NCBI GenBank assembly: GCA_947589225.1
Contig: CANQBC010000015.1
Coordinates: 1 to 53,081 of the forward strand
DNA: 53,081 nucleotides
From: an uncultured Oscillospiraceae bacterium
GTDB lineage: Bacteria > Bacillota > Clostridia > Oscillospirales > Oscillospiraceae
Direction: 5' to 3'
Shown: piece by piece, positions 9,818 through 18,262 of the stretch
How the letters are laid out: the number at the start of each line of letters is the position of its first letter
Position numbering within the stretch: position 1 is the stretch's first letter
The notes under the pieces: model-generated
Databases searched by the model: none
The model's input: the letters and a program-made list of their open reading frames with translations, nothing else
What the model was told of the DNA's origin: nothing
Position numbers and translations under genes: made by a program

Positions 9818-11095
9818 ATGAAATTCCTTTTAAAAAATCTCAACGTCTATTATGACCGCGCCTTTCAGAAGGCGGACATCTTGATAGTTGATGGCATCGT
9901 TGCCGCCATGGGCTCCGGCCTTTTAGTTGGCGGTGACGCTGCCGTTTTTGATTTTCACGGGGCTCACGCCCTCCCCGGTCTTGCCGACCCCCACGTCCAT
10001 CTGCGGGAGCCGGGCTTTGCCTGCAAGGAGACGATCCGCACCGGGACGCTGGCGGCGGCCCGCGGAGGGTACACCGCGGTGTGCTCCATGCCCAACCTAA
10101 AGCCCGTGCCGGATTCGCTGGAAGCGCTCAACGTCCAACTGGACATTATACGCCGGGACGCCGCCGTCGCCGTGCGCCCTTATGGGGCGATCACAAAGGG
10201 CGAGCGTGGCGCGGAGCTTGCCGACCTTGAGGCCATGGCCCCCTATGCCGCCGGCTTTTCCGACGACGGCCGGGGCGTGCAGTCGGAAGAGCTGATGCGC
10301 GCGGCGATGGAAAAGGCCCGTGACCTCGGAAAGCCTATCGTCGCCCACGCCGAGGACGAGAGCCTTCTCAAAAAAGGGTGGGCCGTCCACGACGGCACCT
10401 ACGCCCGCGCCCACGGCCTTGTGGGCAACGTCTCCGAGAGCGAGTGGCGGCAGGTGGAGCGGGATCTGGAGCTGGTGCGGGAGACGGGCTGCGCCTACCA
10501 CGTCTGTCACGTCTCCACCAAAGAGACCGTGGGCCTTGTGCGCCTTGCCAAATTCGAGGGCCTGGACGTCACCTGCGAGACCGCCCCCCACTACCTGACG
10601 CTGACGGACGCGGACCTTCGGGACTCCGGCGCATACCGCATGAACCCGCCCATACGGTCGGCTGAGGATCGGGACGCCCTCATCGAGGGGATCTGCGACG
10701 GGACGGTGGACATGATCGCCACCGACCACGCGCCCCACGCCAAAGAGGAGAAGTCCGGCGGTCTCGCCGGGAGCCTCAACGGCATCGTGGGCCTGGAGTG
10801 CGCTTTCCCGGTACTTTACACAAAGCTGGTTCTGGGCCGCGTCACGAGCCTGGAGCGGCTCATTGAGCTTATGAGCGCCGCCCCGGCAAGGCGCTTCGGC
10901 CTCCCCGGAGGCTCCATCGAGCTTGGAGGGGCGGCCAATATCGCGGTTTTCGACCTGAACCGGGAGTTTGCCATAGACCCGGCGGAATTTGCCTCCCTGG
11001 GCCGCGCCACCCCCTTTGAGGGCTGGAAGGTGCGGGGGCGGTGCCTTATGACCATATCCGGCGGGAAGATCGCCTGGAGGAACGACAATGCGTAA
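9818..11095 (+). CDS. pyrC: Dihydroorotase
   Basis: Cyclises N-carbamoyl-L-aspartate to dihydroorotate, the third step of UMP synthesis. A 425-aa type I (AllB/PyrC-like) amidohydrolase. Seen: metal ligands in DPHVHLREPG, HAED, HVSTKE and DHAPH. In place of the carbamylated Lys seen in some members, the region after GGYTAVCSMPN carries the substrate Asn. The ATG at 9818 follows TTTTGGAGG; a longer in-frame reading upstream runs through the dispersed repeat and is not credible. First gene of the pyr operon; its last 8 bases overlap pyrK. Confidence 0.95.
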   Translation: MKFLLKNLNVYYDRAFQKADILIVDGIVAAMGSGLLVGGDAAVFDFHGAHALPGLADPHVHLREPGFACKETIRTGTLAAARGGYTAVCSMPNLKPVPDSLEALNVQLDIIRRDAAVAVRPYGAITKGERGAELADLEAMAPYAAGFSDDGRGVQSEELMRAAMEKARDLGKPIVAHAEDESLLKKGWAVHDGTYARAHGLVGNVSESEWRQVERDLELVRETGCAYHVCHVSTKETVGLVRLAKFEGLDVTCETAPHYLTLTDADLRDSGAYRMNPPIRSAEDRDALIEGICDGTVDMIATDHAPHAKEEKSGGLAGSLNGIVGLECAFPVLYTKLVLGRVTSLERLIELMSAAPARRFGLPGGSIELGGAANIAVFDLNREFAIDPAEFASLGRATPFEGWKVRGRCLMTISGGKIAWRNDNA

Positions 11096-11813
11096 CGTAA
11101 AATTCAAGCTGACAGAGAATGAAGAAATCGCCAAAAATACCTTTGAGATGACGCTCTCGGGGGACACCTCCGGCATCGCGCCGGGGCAGTTCGTAAACCT
11201 CCGGCTGGACGGGTACTTTCTGCGCCGGCCCATCTCCGTGTGCGACTATACAGCCGACACCCTGAAGCTCATTTACAAGGTGGTGGGACACGGCACCGAG
11301 GCCATGTCGAAAATGCGCCCCGGCGCGGCGCTGGACGTCCTCACCGGCCTCGGAAACGGCTACGACACGTCCCTGTCCGGCGAAAAGCCCCTGCTCATCG
11401 GCGGCGGCGCGGGCGTCCCGCCTCTCTACGCCCTGGCGAAGAAGCTCCTGGCGGAGGGGAAGCATCCCGCCGCCATCCTGGGCTTCAACACGAAAAGCGA
11501 GGTCTTTTACGAGGACAGATTCCGCGCCCTGGGGCTGGAGACCTTTGTCGCCACCGCCGACGGCTCTTACGGGATCCGTGGCTTTGTGACAGAGGCCATG
11601 GACGTGGAGTACACCTATTTTTATACCTGCGGCCCGGAACCCATGCTGCGGGCGGTCTACGAGAGGTCCCGGACCTCCGGGCAGTTCAGCTTCGAGGAGC
11701 GCATGGGCTGCGGCTTCGGGGCCTGCATGGGATGTACCTGCAAGACGAAAACCGGCTACAAGCGCATCTGCAAGGACGGGCCGGTGCTGACAAAGGAGGA
11801 GATCGTATGGTGA
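11088..11813 (+). CDS. pyrK: Dihydroorotate dehydrogenase electron-transfer subunit
   Basis: The FAD and 2Fe-2S partner of PyrD type 1B; it passes electrons from dihydroorotate to NAD. The 241-aa protein has a ferredoxin-reductase FAD domain (RRPISVCDY near residue 45), a nucleotide-binding stretch (LLIGGGAGVPPLYALAKKL near 100), and a C-terminal cysteine cluster C-G-FGACMGCTCK...C for 2Fe-2S. It overlaps pyrC at its start and pyrD at its end, suggesting translational coupling that keeps the subunits in balance. Confidence 0.95.
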   Translation: MRNVKFKLTENEEIAKNTFEMTLSGDTSGIAPGQFVNLRLDGYFLRRPISVCDYTADTLKLIYKVVGHGTEAMSKMRPGAALDVLTGLGNGYDTSLSGEKPLLIGGGAGVPPLYALAKKLLAEGKHPAAILGFNTKSEVFYEDRFRALGLETFVATADGSYGIRGFVTEAMDVEYTYFYTCGPEPMLRAVYERSRTSGQFSFEERMGCGFGACMGCTCKTKTGYKRICKDGPVLTKEEIVW

Positions 11814-12724
11814 ATACGTCTGTCACCCTCTCAGGGCTGACCCTCTCGAACCCCGTGATCCCCGCCAGCGGCACCTTCGGCTACGGGTACGAGTTTGCGG
11901 AAATTTACGACATCAACTGTCTCGGTTCCTTCTCCTTCAAGGGCACCACCCGCGAGCCCCGCTTCGGCAACGAGCCGCCCCGCATCGCGGAGGCCCCCTC
12001 CGGGATGCTCAACGCCGTGGGCCTTCAAAATCCAGGCATCGACAAGGTGATAGCCGAGGAGCTTCCCAAATTGCGAAAGGTCTTTCACAAGCCCGTGGTG
12101 GCCAACATCAGCGGCTTTTCGATTGATGAATACGTGGAATGCTGCGGGCGCATCGATAAAGAGGAGGGCGTGGGCCTCATTGAGGTGAACATCTCCTGCC
12201 CCAACGTCCACAACGGCGGCATGAGCTTCGGGACAAGCCCTGAGTCGGCAGCCCAGGTGACGCGGGCCGTGAAGGCCGTGACGCGCAAGCCCGTCTATAT
12301 GAAGCTCTCCCCCAACGTCACCGACATCGCCGCCATCGCCCGCGCCTGCGAGGACGCGGGGGCCGACGGTATCAGTCTCATCAACACCCTCATGGGGATG
12401 CGGATCGATTTAAAGCGCCGCGCCCCGGTGATCCGCAACGTCACAGGGGGCCTCTCCGGCCCCGCCGTGTTCCCGGTGGCCCTTCGGATGGTGTGGCAGG
12501 TCTATGAGGCCGTGAACATCCCCATCATCGGCATGGGCGGGGTCACAACGGCGGAGGACGTGGTGGAAATGATGCTGGCCGGAGCCACGGCGGTGGAGGT
12601 GGGCGCCGCCAACTTAGTGGATCCCTTCGCCTCGAAGAAGATCGTGGAGGCCCTGCCCGCCGTCATGGAAAAATATCATATCGAAAATCTCACAGACATT
12701 ATTGGAGGTGCGCATCATGGGTAA
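11807..12724 (+). CDS. pyrD: Dihydroorotate dehydrogenase, type 1B catalytic subunit
   Basis: Oxidises dihydroorotate to orotate using FMN; with PyrK it is NAD-linked. The 305-aa protein has the class 1 catalytic cysteine in EVNISCPNV near residue 130, the FMN-binding [18 protein letters not shown] segment, and an N-terminal [16 protein letters not shown]. The ATG at 11807 overlaps the pyrK stop (ATGGTGA) and is preceded by AAAGGAGG. It overlaps pyrF by 8 bases. The presence of pyrK beside it supports type 1B over type 2. Confidence 0.96.
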   Translation: MVNTSVTLSGLTLSNPVIPASGTFGYGYEFAEIYDINCLGSFSFKGTTREPRFGNEPPRIAEAPSGMLNAVGLQNPGIDKVIAEELPKLRKVFHKPVVANISGFSIDEYVECCGRIDKEEGVGLIEVNISCPNVHNGGMSFGTSPESAAQVTRAVKAVTRKPVYMKLSPNVTDIAAIARACEDAGADGISLINTLMGMRIDLKRRAPVIRNVTGGLSGPAVFPVALRMVWQVYEAVNIPIIGMGGVTTAEDVVEMMLAGATAVEVGAANLVDPFASKKIVEALPAVMEKYHIENLTDIIGGAHHG

Positions 12725-13415
12725 GGACGTTATCGTGGCCTGCGACTTCGCCAGCGCCAGGCAGACAATGGAATTTCTGGACAAATTCGGATCGGCCCGG
12801 CCCTTTGTGAAGATCGGCATGGAGCTTTATTACGCCGAGGGGCCGGACATCGTGCGGAGGATCAAGGAGCGGGGCCATAAAATTTTCCTGGATCTGAAGC
12901 TCCACGACATCCCCAACACCGTCAAGAAGGCCATGGCGGTTCTCGCCGACCTTAACGTGGATATGACAAACCTCCACGCCGGCGGCGGGGTGGAGATGAT
13001 GAAGTACGCCCTGGAGGGCCTGACGCGCCCGGACGGCACCCGGCCCCTTCTCATCGCCGTCACCATGCTCACCAGCATCTCGGAGGAGGTCATGACAAAC
13101 GAGCTGGGCATCGGCGGCCGGCTTCCGAACACCGTCATTTGCTACGCCAAAAACGCCGCCTCCGCCGGGCTGGATGGGGTGGTCTGCTCCCCCTTGGAGG
13201 CCCAGGTGGTTCATGAAAACTGCGGCGCGGGCTTTGTCACCGTCACCCCCGGCGTGCGCTTTGCCGGCGGGGACGCGGGGGACCAGAAGCGCGTCATGAC
13301 ACCCGCCGAGGCAAGACGCATCGGCTCCGACTACATCGTGGTGGGCCGGCCCATCACCGCCGCCCCCGACCCGGAGGAGGCGTACCTTCGGTGTGTCCGG
13401 GAGTTTGTGGGCTGA
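12717..13415 (+). CDS. pyrF: Orotidine 5'-phosphate decarboxylase
   Basis: Last step to UMP: decarboxylates OMP. The 232-aa TIM barrel has the catalytic [11 protein letters not shown] near residue 60, the phosphate-loop segment VTPGVRF, and a terminal VVGRPI. Start at the ATG after GGAGGTG; the in-frame TTG at 12702 would bury that site. It overlaps the pyrD stop upstream and shares TGATG with the HAD gene downstream. Confidence 0.96.
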   Translation: MGKDVIVACDFASARQTMEFLDKFGSARPFVKIGMELYYAEGPDIVRRIKERGHKIFLDLKLHDIPNTVKKAMAVLADLNVDMTNLHAGGGVEMMKYALEGLTRPDGTRPLLIAVTMLTSISEEVMTNELGIGGRLPNTVICYAKNAASAGLDGVVCSPLEAQVVHENCGAGFVTVTPGVRFAGGDAGDQKRVMTPAEARRIGSDYIVVGRPITAAPDPEEAYLRCVREFVG

Positions 13416-14059
13416 TGGGGTTCGAGTACGTCCTTTTCGACCTGGACGGCACCCTCACGGATCCCAGGGAGGGTATCACCAACTCCGCCGCCCACGCCCT
13501 GCGGCACTTCGGCATCCAGGCGGATCGGGACACCCTCACCTTCTTCATCGGCCCGCCGCTCTACGAGTCCTTTGAGCGGTTCTCCATCCCCGAAGAGCGG
13601 ATGGAGGAGGCCGTCGAAAAATTCCGGGAGTACTTCGAACCCCGGGGCTGGCTGGAAAATATGCCCTATCCCGGCATCGGGGAGACGCTGGAACGTCTCC
13701 AAAACGCGGGGTTAAAGCTCATCCTCGCCACCTCCAAGCCGGAGGAATTCGCCGTGCGCATCATGGAGCGGTTTGATCTTGCCAAATACTTCACCCTTCT
13801 GTGCGGCGCGCCCATGGACGAGCGCCGCGCCGGGAAGGCCGCCGTGGTGGCCCGGGCGCTCCGGGAGGCGGGCGTGTCCGATCTGTCCCGCGCCCTCATG
13901 GTGGGCGACCGCCGCCACGACGTGGAGGGCGCCCGTCAAAACGGTCTTGACACCGTCGGCGTCCTCTGGGGCTACGGCTCCCGGGAGGAGCTGGAGGGCG
14001 CCGGGGTCAGGTGTCTGGCGGGGAACCTTGCGGAGCTGGAGGAGATCCTTTTGCAATAA
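13415..14059 (+). CDS. HAD-superfamily phosphatase (phosphoglycolate phosphatase-like)
   Basis: A 214-aa hydrolase with motif I FDLDGTLTD (nucleophile Asp), motif II ATSKPE, and motifs III/IV in MVGDRRHDVEGARQNG. The cap is of the Gph/PpaX subtype. It starts inside the pyrF stop (TGATG), so translation is coupled to UMP synthesis. A nucleotide or nucleotide-derived phosphate is a plausible substrate, but nothing in the motifs proves it. A GTG at 13391 is a weaker start. Confidence 0.85.
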   Translation: MGFEYVLFDLDGTLTDPREGITNSAAHALRHFGIQADRDTLTFFIGPPLYESFERFSIPEERMEEAVEKFREYFEPRGWLENMPYPGIGETLERLQNAGLKLILATSKPEEFAVRIMERFDLAKYFTLLCGAPMDERRAGKAAVVARALREAGVSDLSRALMVGDRRHDVEGARQNGLDTVGVLWGYGSREELEGAGVRCLAGNLAELEEILLQ

Positions 14060-14117
14060 CCGCAAAACCCGGAGGTCGACGATAGGCGGGCCGTCAATAT
14101 TTACTCGGAGGTAAAAT

Positions 14118-14585
14118 ATGTGCTTCATTTGTGACAGGATCGAACAGATCAAAAACGGTACCAACCCGTATTTTGTGGCGGAGCTGGAGACGGGCTATGT
14201 GGTTCTGGGGGACAACCAGCATTTCCGGGGCTACACCCTGTTCCTCTACAAGCGCCACGAGGGGAAAACGGAGCTCTTCCATTTAGAGCCGGAGGAGCGG
14301 GCCAAATTCATGGAGGAGATGGTTCTGGTCTCCCAGGCCGTCAGCCGGGCCTTCGGGGCGGAGAAGATGAACTGCGAGCTTCTGGGCAACGGCGACGCCC
14401 ACCTGCACTGGCACCTGTTCCCCCGGGTCACCGGCGATATAGAGGCCTACGGCAATCACGGCCGCGGTCCCGTGTGGTGGTACCCTATGGAGAAGATGTA
14501 CGCCGAGGGCAACCGCCCGACGCCGGAGGACCTGGAGGACATGAAGCTAAGGCTCCGGGCGGAATTGGACAAACTCATAAAATAA
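14118..14585 (+). CDS. HIT-family nucleotide hydrolase or transferase
   Basis: A 155-aa protein with the histidine-triad motif HLHWHLFPR near residue 95, where the central His is the nucleophile in nucleotide-phosphate bond cleavage. N-terminal CFICDRI resembles zinc-binding HIT proteins such as Hint/Ap4A hydrolase relatives. It lies within the pyr operon after the HAD gene, with GGAGG upstream of its ATG. The 58-bp gap before it holds no clear promoter. Confidence 0.88.
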   Translation: MCFICDRIEQIKNGTNPYFVAELETGYVVLGDNQHFRGYTLFLYKRHEGKTELFHLEPEERAKFMEEMVLVSQAVSRAFGAEKMNCELLGNGDAHLHWHLFPRVTGDIEAYGNHGRGPVWWYPMEKMYAEGNRPTPEDLEDMKLRLRAELDKLIK

Positions 14586-14612
14586 CAACTGATCCACAGG
14601 AGGAACGAATAT

Positions 14613-15269
14613 ATGGAGACCTACAAGCACGAGTTTATTGAATTCCTGGAGTCCGCCGGGGTGCTGAAGTTCGGCGACTTCACCGCCAAGTCCGGGCGGA
14701 AGATCCCCTACTTCATCAACGCCGGGGACATCAAGACCGGGGAGCAGATCATGCGCCTGGGCCACTTCTACGCCCGGGCGTACCTCGATAACCTGGGGGA
14801 CAGGCGGACGGTCCTCTTCGGGCCGGCCTACAAGGGCATCCCCATCGCCGTGAGCGCGGCGGCTTCCCTGGCCAGGGAGGGCCTGGACCTGCCCTTCTGC
14901 TTCAACCGCAAGGAGGCCAAGGATCACGGCGAGGGCGGCGTGCTTGTGGGGTATAAGCCCCAGCCGGGGGAGGAGATCGTCATTACCGAGGACGTGATCA
15001 CCGCCGGCACCGCCATCCGGGAGAGCATGGAGATCCTCTCCGGCCTTGAGGGTGTGAAGGTCGCCGCCTGCCTCATCATGGTCAACCGTGGCGAAAAGGG
15101 CAGGACCGACAAGGGCGCCATGGAGGAGATCGAGGAGGAGTTCGGCTTCCCGGTCTACTCGGTGGTGGACGCCTGGGACATCATCGAGTACCTGGAGGAG
15201 AAGCCGGAGAACGCCGAGAACGTCCGGCGGATCCGCGACTACCTTGCGGTGAACGGAGCGAAAAAATGA
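14613..15269 (+). CDS. pyrE: Orotate phosphoribosyltransferase
   Basis: Joins orotate to PRPP to form OMP. The 218-aa type I phosphoribosyltransferase has the PRPP loop [15 protein letters not shown] (residues near 127-141) and the flexible-loop segment [13 protein letters not shown]. The PRPP it uses is made by Prs, encoded at 36 kb. Its last 4 bases overlap pyrB (ATGA). Confidence 0.95.
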   Translation: METYKHEFIEFLESAGVLKFGDFTAKSGRKIPYFINAGDIKTGEQIMRLGHFYARAYLDNLGDRRTVLFGPAYKGIPIAVSAAASLAREGLDLPFCFNRKEAKDHGEGGVLVGYKPQPGEEIVITEDVITAGTAIRESMEILSGLEGVKVAACLIMVNRGEKGRTDKGAMEEIEEEFGFPVYSVVDAWDIIEYLEEKPENAENVRRIRDYLAVNGAKK

Positions 15270-16180
15270 GAAGTCTTATTGATATTGCGGATCTGTCCGT
15301 CTCCGAGATCGACGAGCTCATCGCCAAAGCCGAGGACATCATCGCAGACCCTGACAAATACGCCGAGAAATGCCGCCGCAAGAAGCTGGCCACCCTCTTT
15401 TACGAGCCGTCCACCAGGACGCGCCTGAGTTTTGAATCGGCCATGCTGGAGCTGGGGGGCCAGGTCATCGGCTTTTCCGAGGCCCAGTCCAGCTCCGCCT
15501 CCAAGGGGGAGAGCGTGGCGGACACCGCCCGGGTCATCAGCTGCTTTGCGGACATCATCGCCATGCGCCACCCCATGGAGGGCGCGCCGCTGGTGGCGGC
15601 CATGAACGCCTCCATCCCCGTGATCAACGCCGGGGACGGCGGCCACAACCACCCCACCCAGACCCTCACCGATCTTCTCACCATCAAGAGGGAAAAGGGA
15701 AGCCTCGACCACATGACCGTGGGCTGCTGCGGCGACCTCAAGTTCGGCCGCACCGTCCACTCCCTGATTGGCGCCATGAGCCGCTACGAGGACGTGGACT
15801 TTGTGCTGATCTCCCCGGAGGAGCTGCGCGTCCCGGAGCACGTGCGCACGGATATATTAAACGCCTCCGGCGTCAAATACCGGGAGACGGAATCCCTGCT
15901 TGACGCCATACCGCAGCTGGATATCCTATACATGACGAGAGTCCAGCGCGAGCGGTTCATCTCCGAGGCCGACTACGTGCGCCTGAAGGACACCTATATC
16001 CTCACCCCCGACAAGCTGGAGACGGCAAAGCCAGACCTCTCCATCCTGCACCCCCTGCCGCGTGTCAACGAGATCAGCGTCGCCATTGACAAAGACCCCC
16101 GGGCCTGCTACTTCAAGCAGGTTCTCAACGGCAAATACATCCGCATGGCCCTTATCATGAAGCTCCTGGAGGTGGAATAA
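15266..16180 (+). CDS. pyrB: Aspartate carbamoyltransferase catalytic chain
   Basis: Condenses carbamoyl phosphate and aspartate, the committed step of pyrimidine synthesis. The 304-aa protein has the carbamoyl-phosphate loop STRTR near 50, the 80s-loop SASKGES, HPTQT near 130 and HPLPR near 262, all standard for PyrB. It is followed after one base by pyrI, so the holoenzyme is probably the allosteric B6-I6 (E. coli-like) form. Confidence 0.97.
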   Translation: MRSLIDIADLSVSEIDELIAKAEDIIADPDKYAEKCRRKKLATLFYEPSTRTRLSFESAMLELGGQVIGFSEAQSSSASKGESVADTARVISCFADIIAMRHPMEGAPLVAAMNASIPVINAGDGGHNHPTQTLTDLLTIKREKGSLDHMTVGCCGDLKFGRTVHSLIGAMSRYEDVDFVLISPEELRVPEHVRTDILNASGVKYRETESLLDAIPQLDILYMTRVQRERFISEADYVRLKDTYILTPDKLETAKPDLSILHPLPRVNEISVAIDKDPRACYFKQVLNGKYIRMALIMKLLEVE

Positions 16181-16181
16181 G

Positions 16182-16598
16182 ATGGTAATCGGAACGATCG
16201 TGGACGGTATTGTCATCGACCACATCCCCGCCGGGCGGGGCATGGAGCTATACCGCTATCTCCAGCTGGATAAGCTCAGCTGCGAGGTGGCCCTCATCAA
16301 GAACGCACCCAGCGGCAAACGGGGGAAGAAGGACATCCTGAAGATCAACGAGGTCATTGACCTCAACTTTGACCTTCTGGGCTATATCGACCCCCACATC
16401 ACCGTCAATATTATTAAAAACGGACAGCGTGTGGAAAAACGTCACCCGGCCCTCCCGGAGGAGATCCACGGCGTCATCAAGTGCAAAAACCCCCGGTGCA
16501 TCACCGCCGTGGAGCAGGAGATCGAGCACATCTTCAGGCTCACCGACCGGGAAAACCGCGTCTACCGCTGCGTCTACTGCGACACGCGGGCGAAGTAA
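16182..16598 (+). CDS. pyrI: Aspartate carbamoyltransferase regulatory chain
   Basis: Binds CTP/ATP and links catalytic trimers through a zinc domain. The 138-aa protein has an N-terminal nucleotide-binding fold (GIVIDHIPAGRG) and four zinc cysteines (CKNPRC ... CVYC). It is slightly shorter than the 153-aa E. coli subunit. Last gene of the operon. Confidence 0.95.
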   Translation: MVIGTIVDGIVIDHIPAGRGMELYRYLQLDKLSCEVALIKNAPSGKRGKKDILKINEVIDLNFDLLGYIDPHITVNIIKNGQRVEKRHPALPEEIHGVIKCKNPRCITAVEQEIEHIFRLTDRENRVYRCVYCDTRAK

Positions 16599-16601
16599 AC
16601 C

Positions 16602-16629
16602 GTCGGAAAATGGCCTGCGGCCGTTTTCC
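16602..16629 (+). terminator. Hairpin after pyrI, similar to H4 of the dispersed repeat
   Basis: GGAAAATGGCC and GGCCGTTTTCC form a stem with one mismatch, preceded by GTC exactly as in the last hairpin of copy C (GTCGGAAAAGGCC). A second small stem, CCAAGG...CCTTGG, follows (about 16628-16645). There is no strong T-run after it, so termination efficiency is uncertain. Confidence 0.5.
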
Positions 16630-16733
16630 AAGGCGCGTGTCCTTGGGAAAAATATTGACGATTAGATTTTTGGGAGGCTTGTACCCTGAAAAAGCCGACT
16701 TTTCCGGGGTGCAACTGTTGGTTGCGGAAGTTC

Positions 16734-16766
16734 AAAGCGCCGGTTTACAGACAACCCGGCGCTTTT
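16734..16766 (+). terminator. Terminator-like hairpin upstream of the HTH-membrane gene
   Basis: AAAGCGCCGG (16734-16743) pairs with CCGGCGCTTT (16756-16765) and is followed by TTCT. It lies 33 bp before the HTH gene and could end pyr read-through or act as an attenuator. Confidence 0.5.
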
Positions 16767-16798
16767 CTGATAAGATAAGGGCGAAAGGGGGCTATGGA

Positions 16799-17722
16799 AT
16801 GAGTCTTGGAACGAATTTGTATACCCTCCGCCAGCGGGCTGGACTGTCCCAGGACGCCCTGGCGGAGAAGCTGGAGGTGTCGCGGCAGTCGGTTTCAAAG
16901 TGGGAGACGGACGCCTCGGTGCCGGAGCTGGAGAAGCTCATCCGGCTTGCGGAGATGTTCAACGTGACCCTGGACGAGCTTATACGCGGCGATGCAACGG
17001 CGTCCTCCCCGCCGGAGGAAACCCCGGAAGGGGGGATCCCGGAACCCGTGCCGGAGATCCCGGACGTGGAGACATCAGGGAAATCCCCAAATCGCCCGCC
17101 GGCGCCCTCCCAGCCGTATTGGACGGGAAAGCGCGTGGCGGGTGTGGTGCTTTTGAGTCTGGGCGGACTCATATTGGTGGCACTCATCTTACTTGGCGGA
17201 TTTGGAACGGGACTTTTTCTGTCGTCCGTGTTTTTCGCCTGCGGGATCATATTCCTCAAGTGTCCCAAGCGGCCGGGGCTGTGGTGTGCCTGGGCGGTGT
17301 TCATATTCCTGTACGCGTACCTTTCGGCGTTCATCGGGATCAGCTCCACCCTCGTTTTGACGCCCTTACTGCCCTGGTACGTCAATGTGCTCCCGCTGAG
17401 CGAGATGACGCGACAGCTCATCACCTCGGGCGCGATTCTGGCGGCACTGCTGGCAATGACGGGGTGGACGTTGTGGTCATTTTGGAGGACGCCGTTTCCC
17501 CGGACAAGGAAAAACATTTTGACGGTGGTGATTTTGTGGATAGTCCGCATCGCGCTGGTGCAGATAATGGGCAGGCTGGTCCTTCCGACGCTGTCTATGG
17601 GTGATCCCGGCGCGTGGACCTATTCCCTGCTGACCCCAGCGATGGTGCTGGATAACGTCGGGTGCGACCTTCTGACCGCGGCGGCGGTGGTCACAACAAT
17701 TAAATTGGCAAAAAGGGCGTAA
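16799..17722 (+). CDS. XRE-family HTH regulator fused to a multi-pass membrane domain
   Basis: A 307-aa protein. Residues 1-65 are a Cro/C1-type helix-turn-helix (LRQRAGLSQDALAEKLEVSR, then QSVSKWE). A Glu/Pro-rich linker (about 66-105) follows, then five to six hydrophobic helices to the C terminus. The layout suggests a membrane-bound regulator that responds to an envelope or ion signal; no ligand-binding motif is visible. The ATG at 16799 overlaps a three-codon ATG-GAA-TGA frame starting at 16794, which may affect initiation. The 200-bp region before it holds two hairpins and no clear promoter. Confidence 0.8.
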   Translation: MSLGTNLYTLRQRAGLSQDALAEKLEVSRQSVSKWETDASVPELEKLIRLAEMFNVTLDELIRGDATASSPPEETPEGGIPEPVPEIPDVETSGKSPNRPPAPSQPYWTGKRVAGVVLLSLGGLILVALILLGGFGTGLFLSSVFFACGIIFLKCPKRPGLWCAWAVFIFLYAYLSAFIGISSTLVLTPLLPWYVNVLPLSEMTRQLITSGAILAALLAMTGWTLWSFWRTPFPRTRKNILTVVILWIVRIALVQIMGRLVLPTLSMGDPGAWTYSLLTPAMVLDNVGCDLLTAAAVVTTIKLAKRA

Positions 17723-17810
17723 GCCCTTTGCCGGAAAAGGCGTATATGTTGACAGCTTTCAAACAAGCCCTGGTACAGTCGTTACGTTTTTTATTAAAAA
17801 TTTTTCAAAA

Positions 17811-17884
17811 ACTACTGGAGTAGTATTGACAAGACGGCACGACGGTGGTAGAATGATTTTAATCTAAAACTACCGCAGTAGTTT
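17811..17884 (+). promoter_or_regulatory. blaI promoter with two palindromic operators
   Basis: Operator 1, ACTACTGGAGTAGT (17811-17824), ends one base before the -35 TTGACA (17826-17831). A 17-bp spacer leads to TAGAAT (17849-17854). Operator 2, AAACTAC-CGCA-GTAGTTT (17867-17884), overlaps the expected start of transcription. The two share CTAC-N4-GTAG or close variants, as expected for a dimeric BlaI/MecI-type repressor. Their placement predicts autorepression. Confidence 0.85.
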
Positions 17885-17901
17885 GAAAGGGGAAGGGTCT
17901 T

Positions 17902-18261
17902 ATGGACATCAAGTTGTTTGATTCGGAAATCAAGGTGATGAATGTGCTCTGGCGAGAGGGCGACGCCACGGCAAAACGGATCTCGGATATTTTAAAGGTT
18001 GAGGTCGGTTGGAACATGAACACGACCTACACTCTTATCAAGCGATGTATCAACAAGGGCGCTATTGAGCGTTCGGAGCCCAACTTTATGTGCCATGCGC
18101 TGATCCCCAGGGAGGAGGTGCAGGCGGCGGAAACAAATGAACTGATCGACAAAATATACGACGGCTCTGCCAATAATCTGTTTGCCGCCCTGTTGGGCAA
18201 AAAGAAGCTCACATCCGGGCAGATTGAGCGGTTAAAGGAAATCGTTAAGGAATGGGAGTGA
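17902..18261 (+). CDS. BlaI/MecI-family transcriptional repressor
   Basis: A 119-aa winged-helix repressor: N-terminal HTH (DSEIKVMNVLWREGDATAKRI), then the wing and a C-terminal dimerisation helix pair. BlaI repressors are cleaved when the partner BlaR1-type protease is activated. The target promoter is probably its own, given the two palindromes upstream. No beta-lactamase lies in the window. Codons are AT-richer than in the flanking genes, which suggests horizontal acquisition together with the next gene. Confidence 0.9.
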   Translation: MDIKLFDSEIKVMNVLWREGDATAKRISDILKVEVGWNMNTTYTLIKRCINKGAIERSEPNFMCHALIPREEVQAAETNELIDKIYDGSANNLFAALLGKKKLTSGQIERLKEIVKEWE

Positions 18262-18262
18262 G

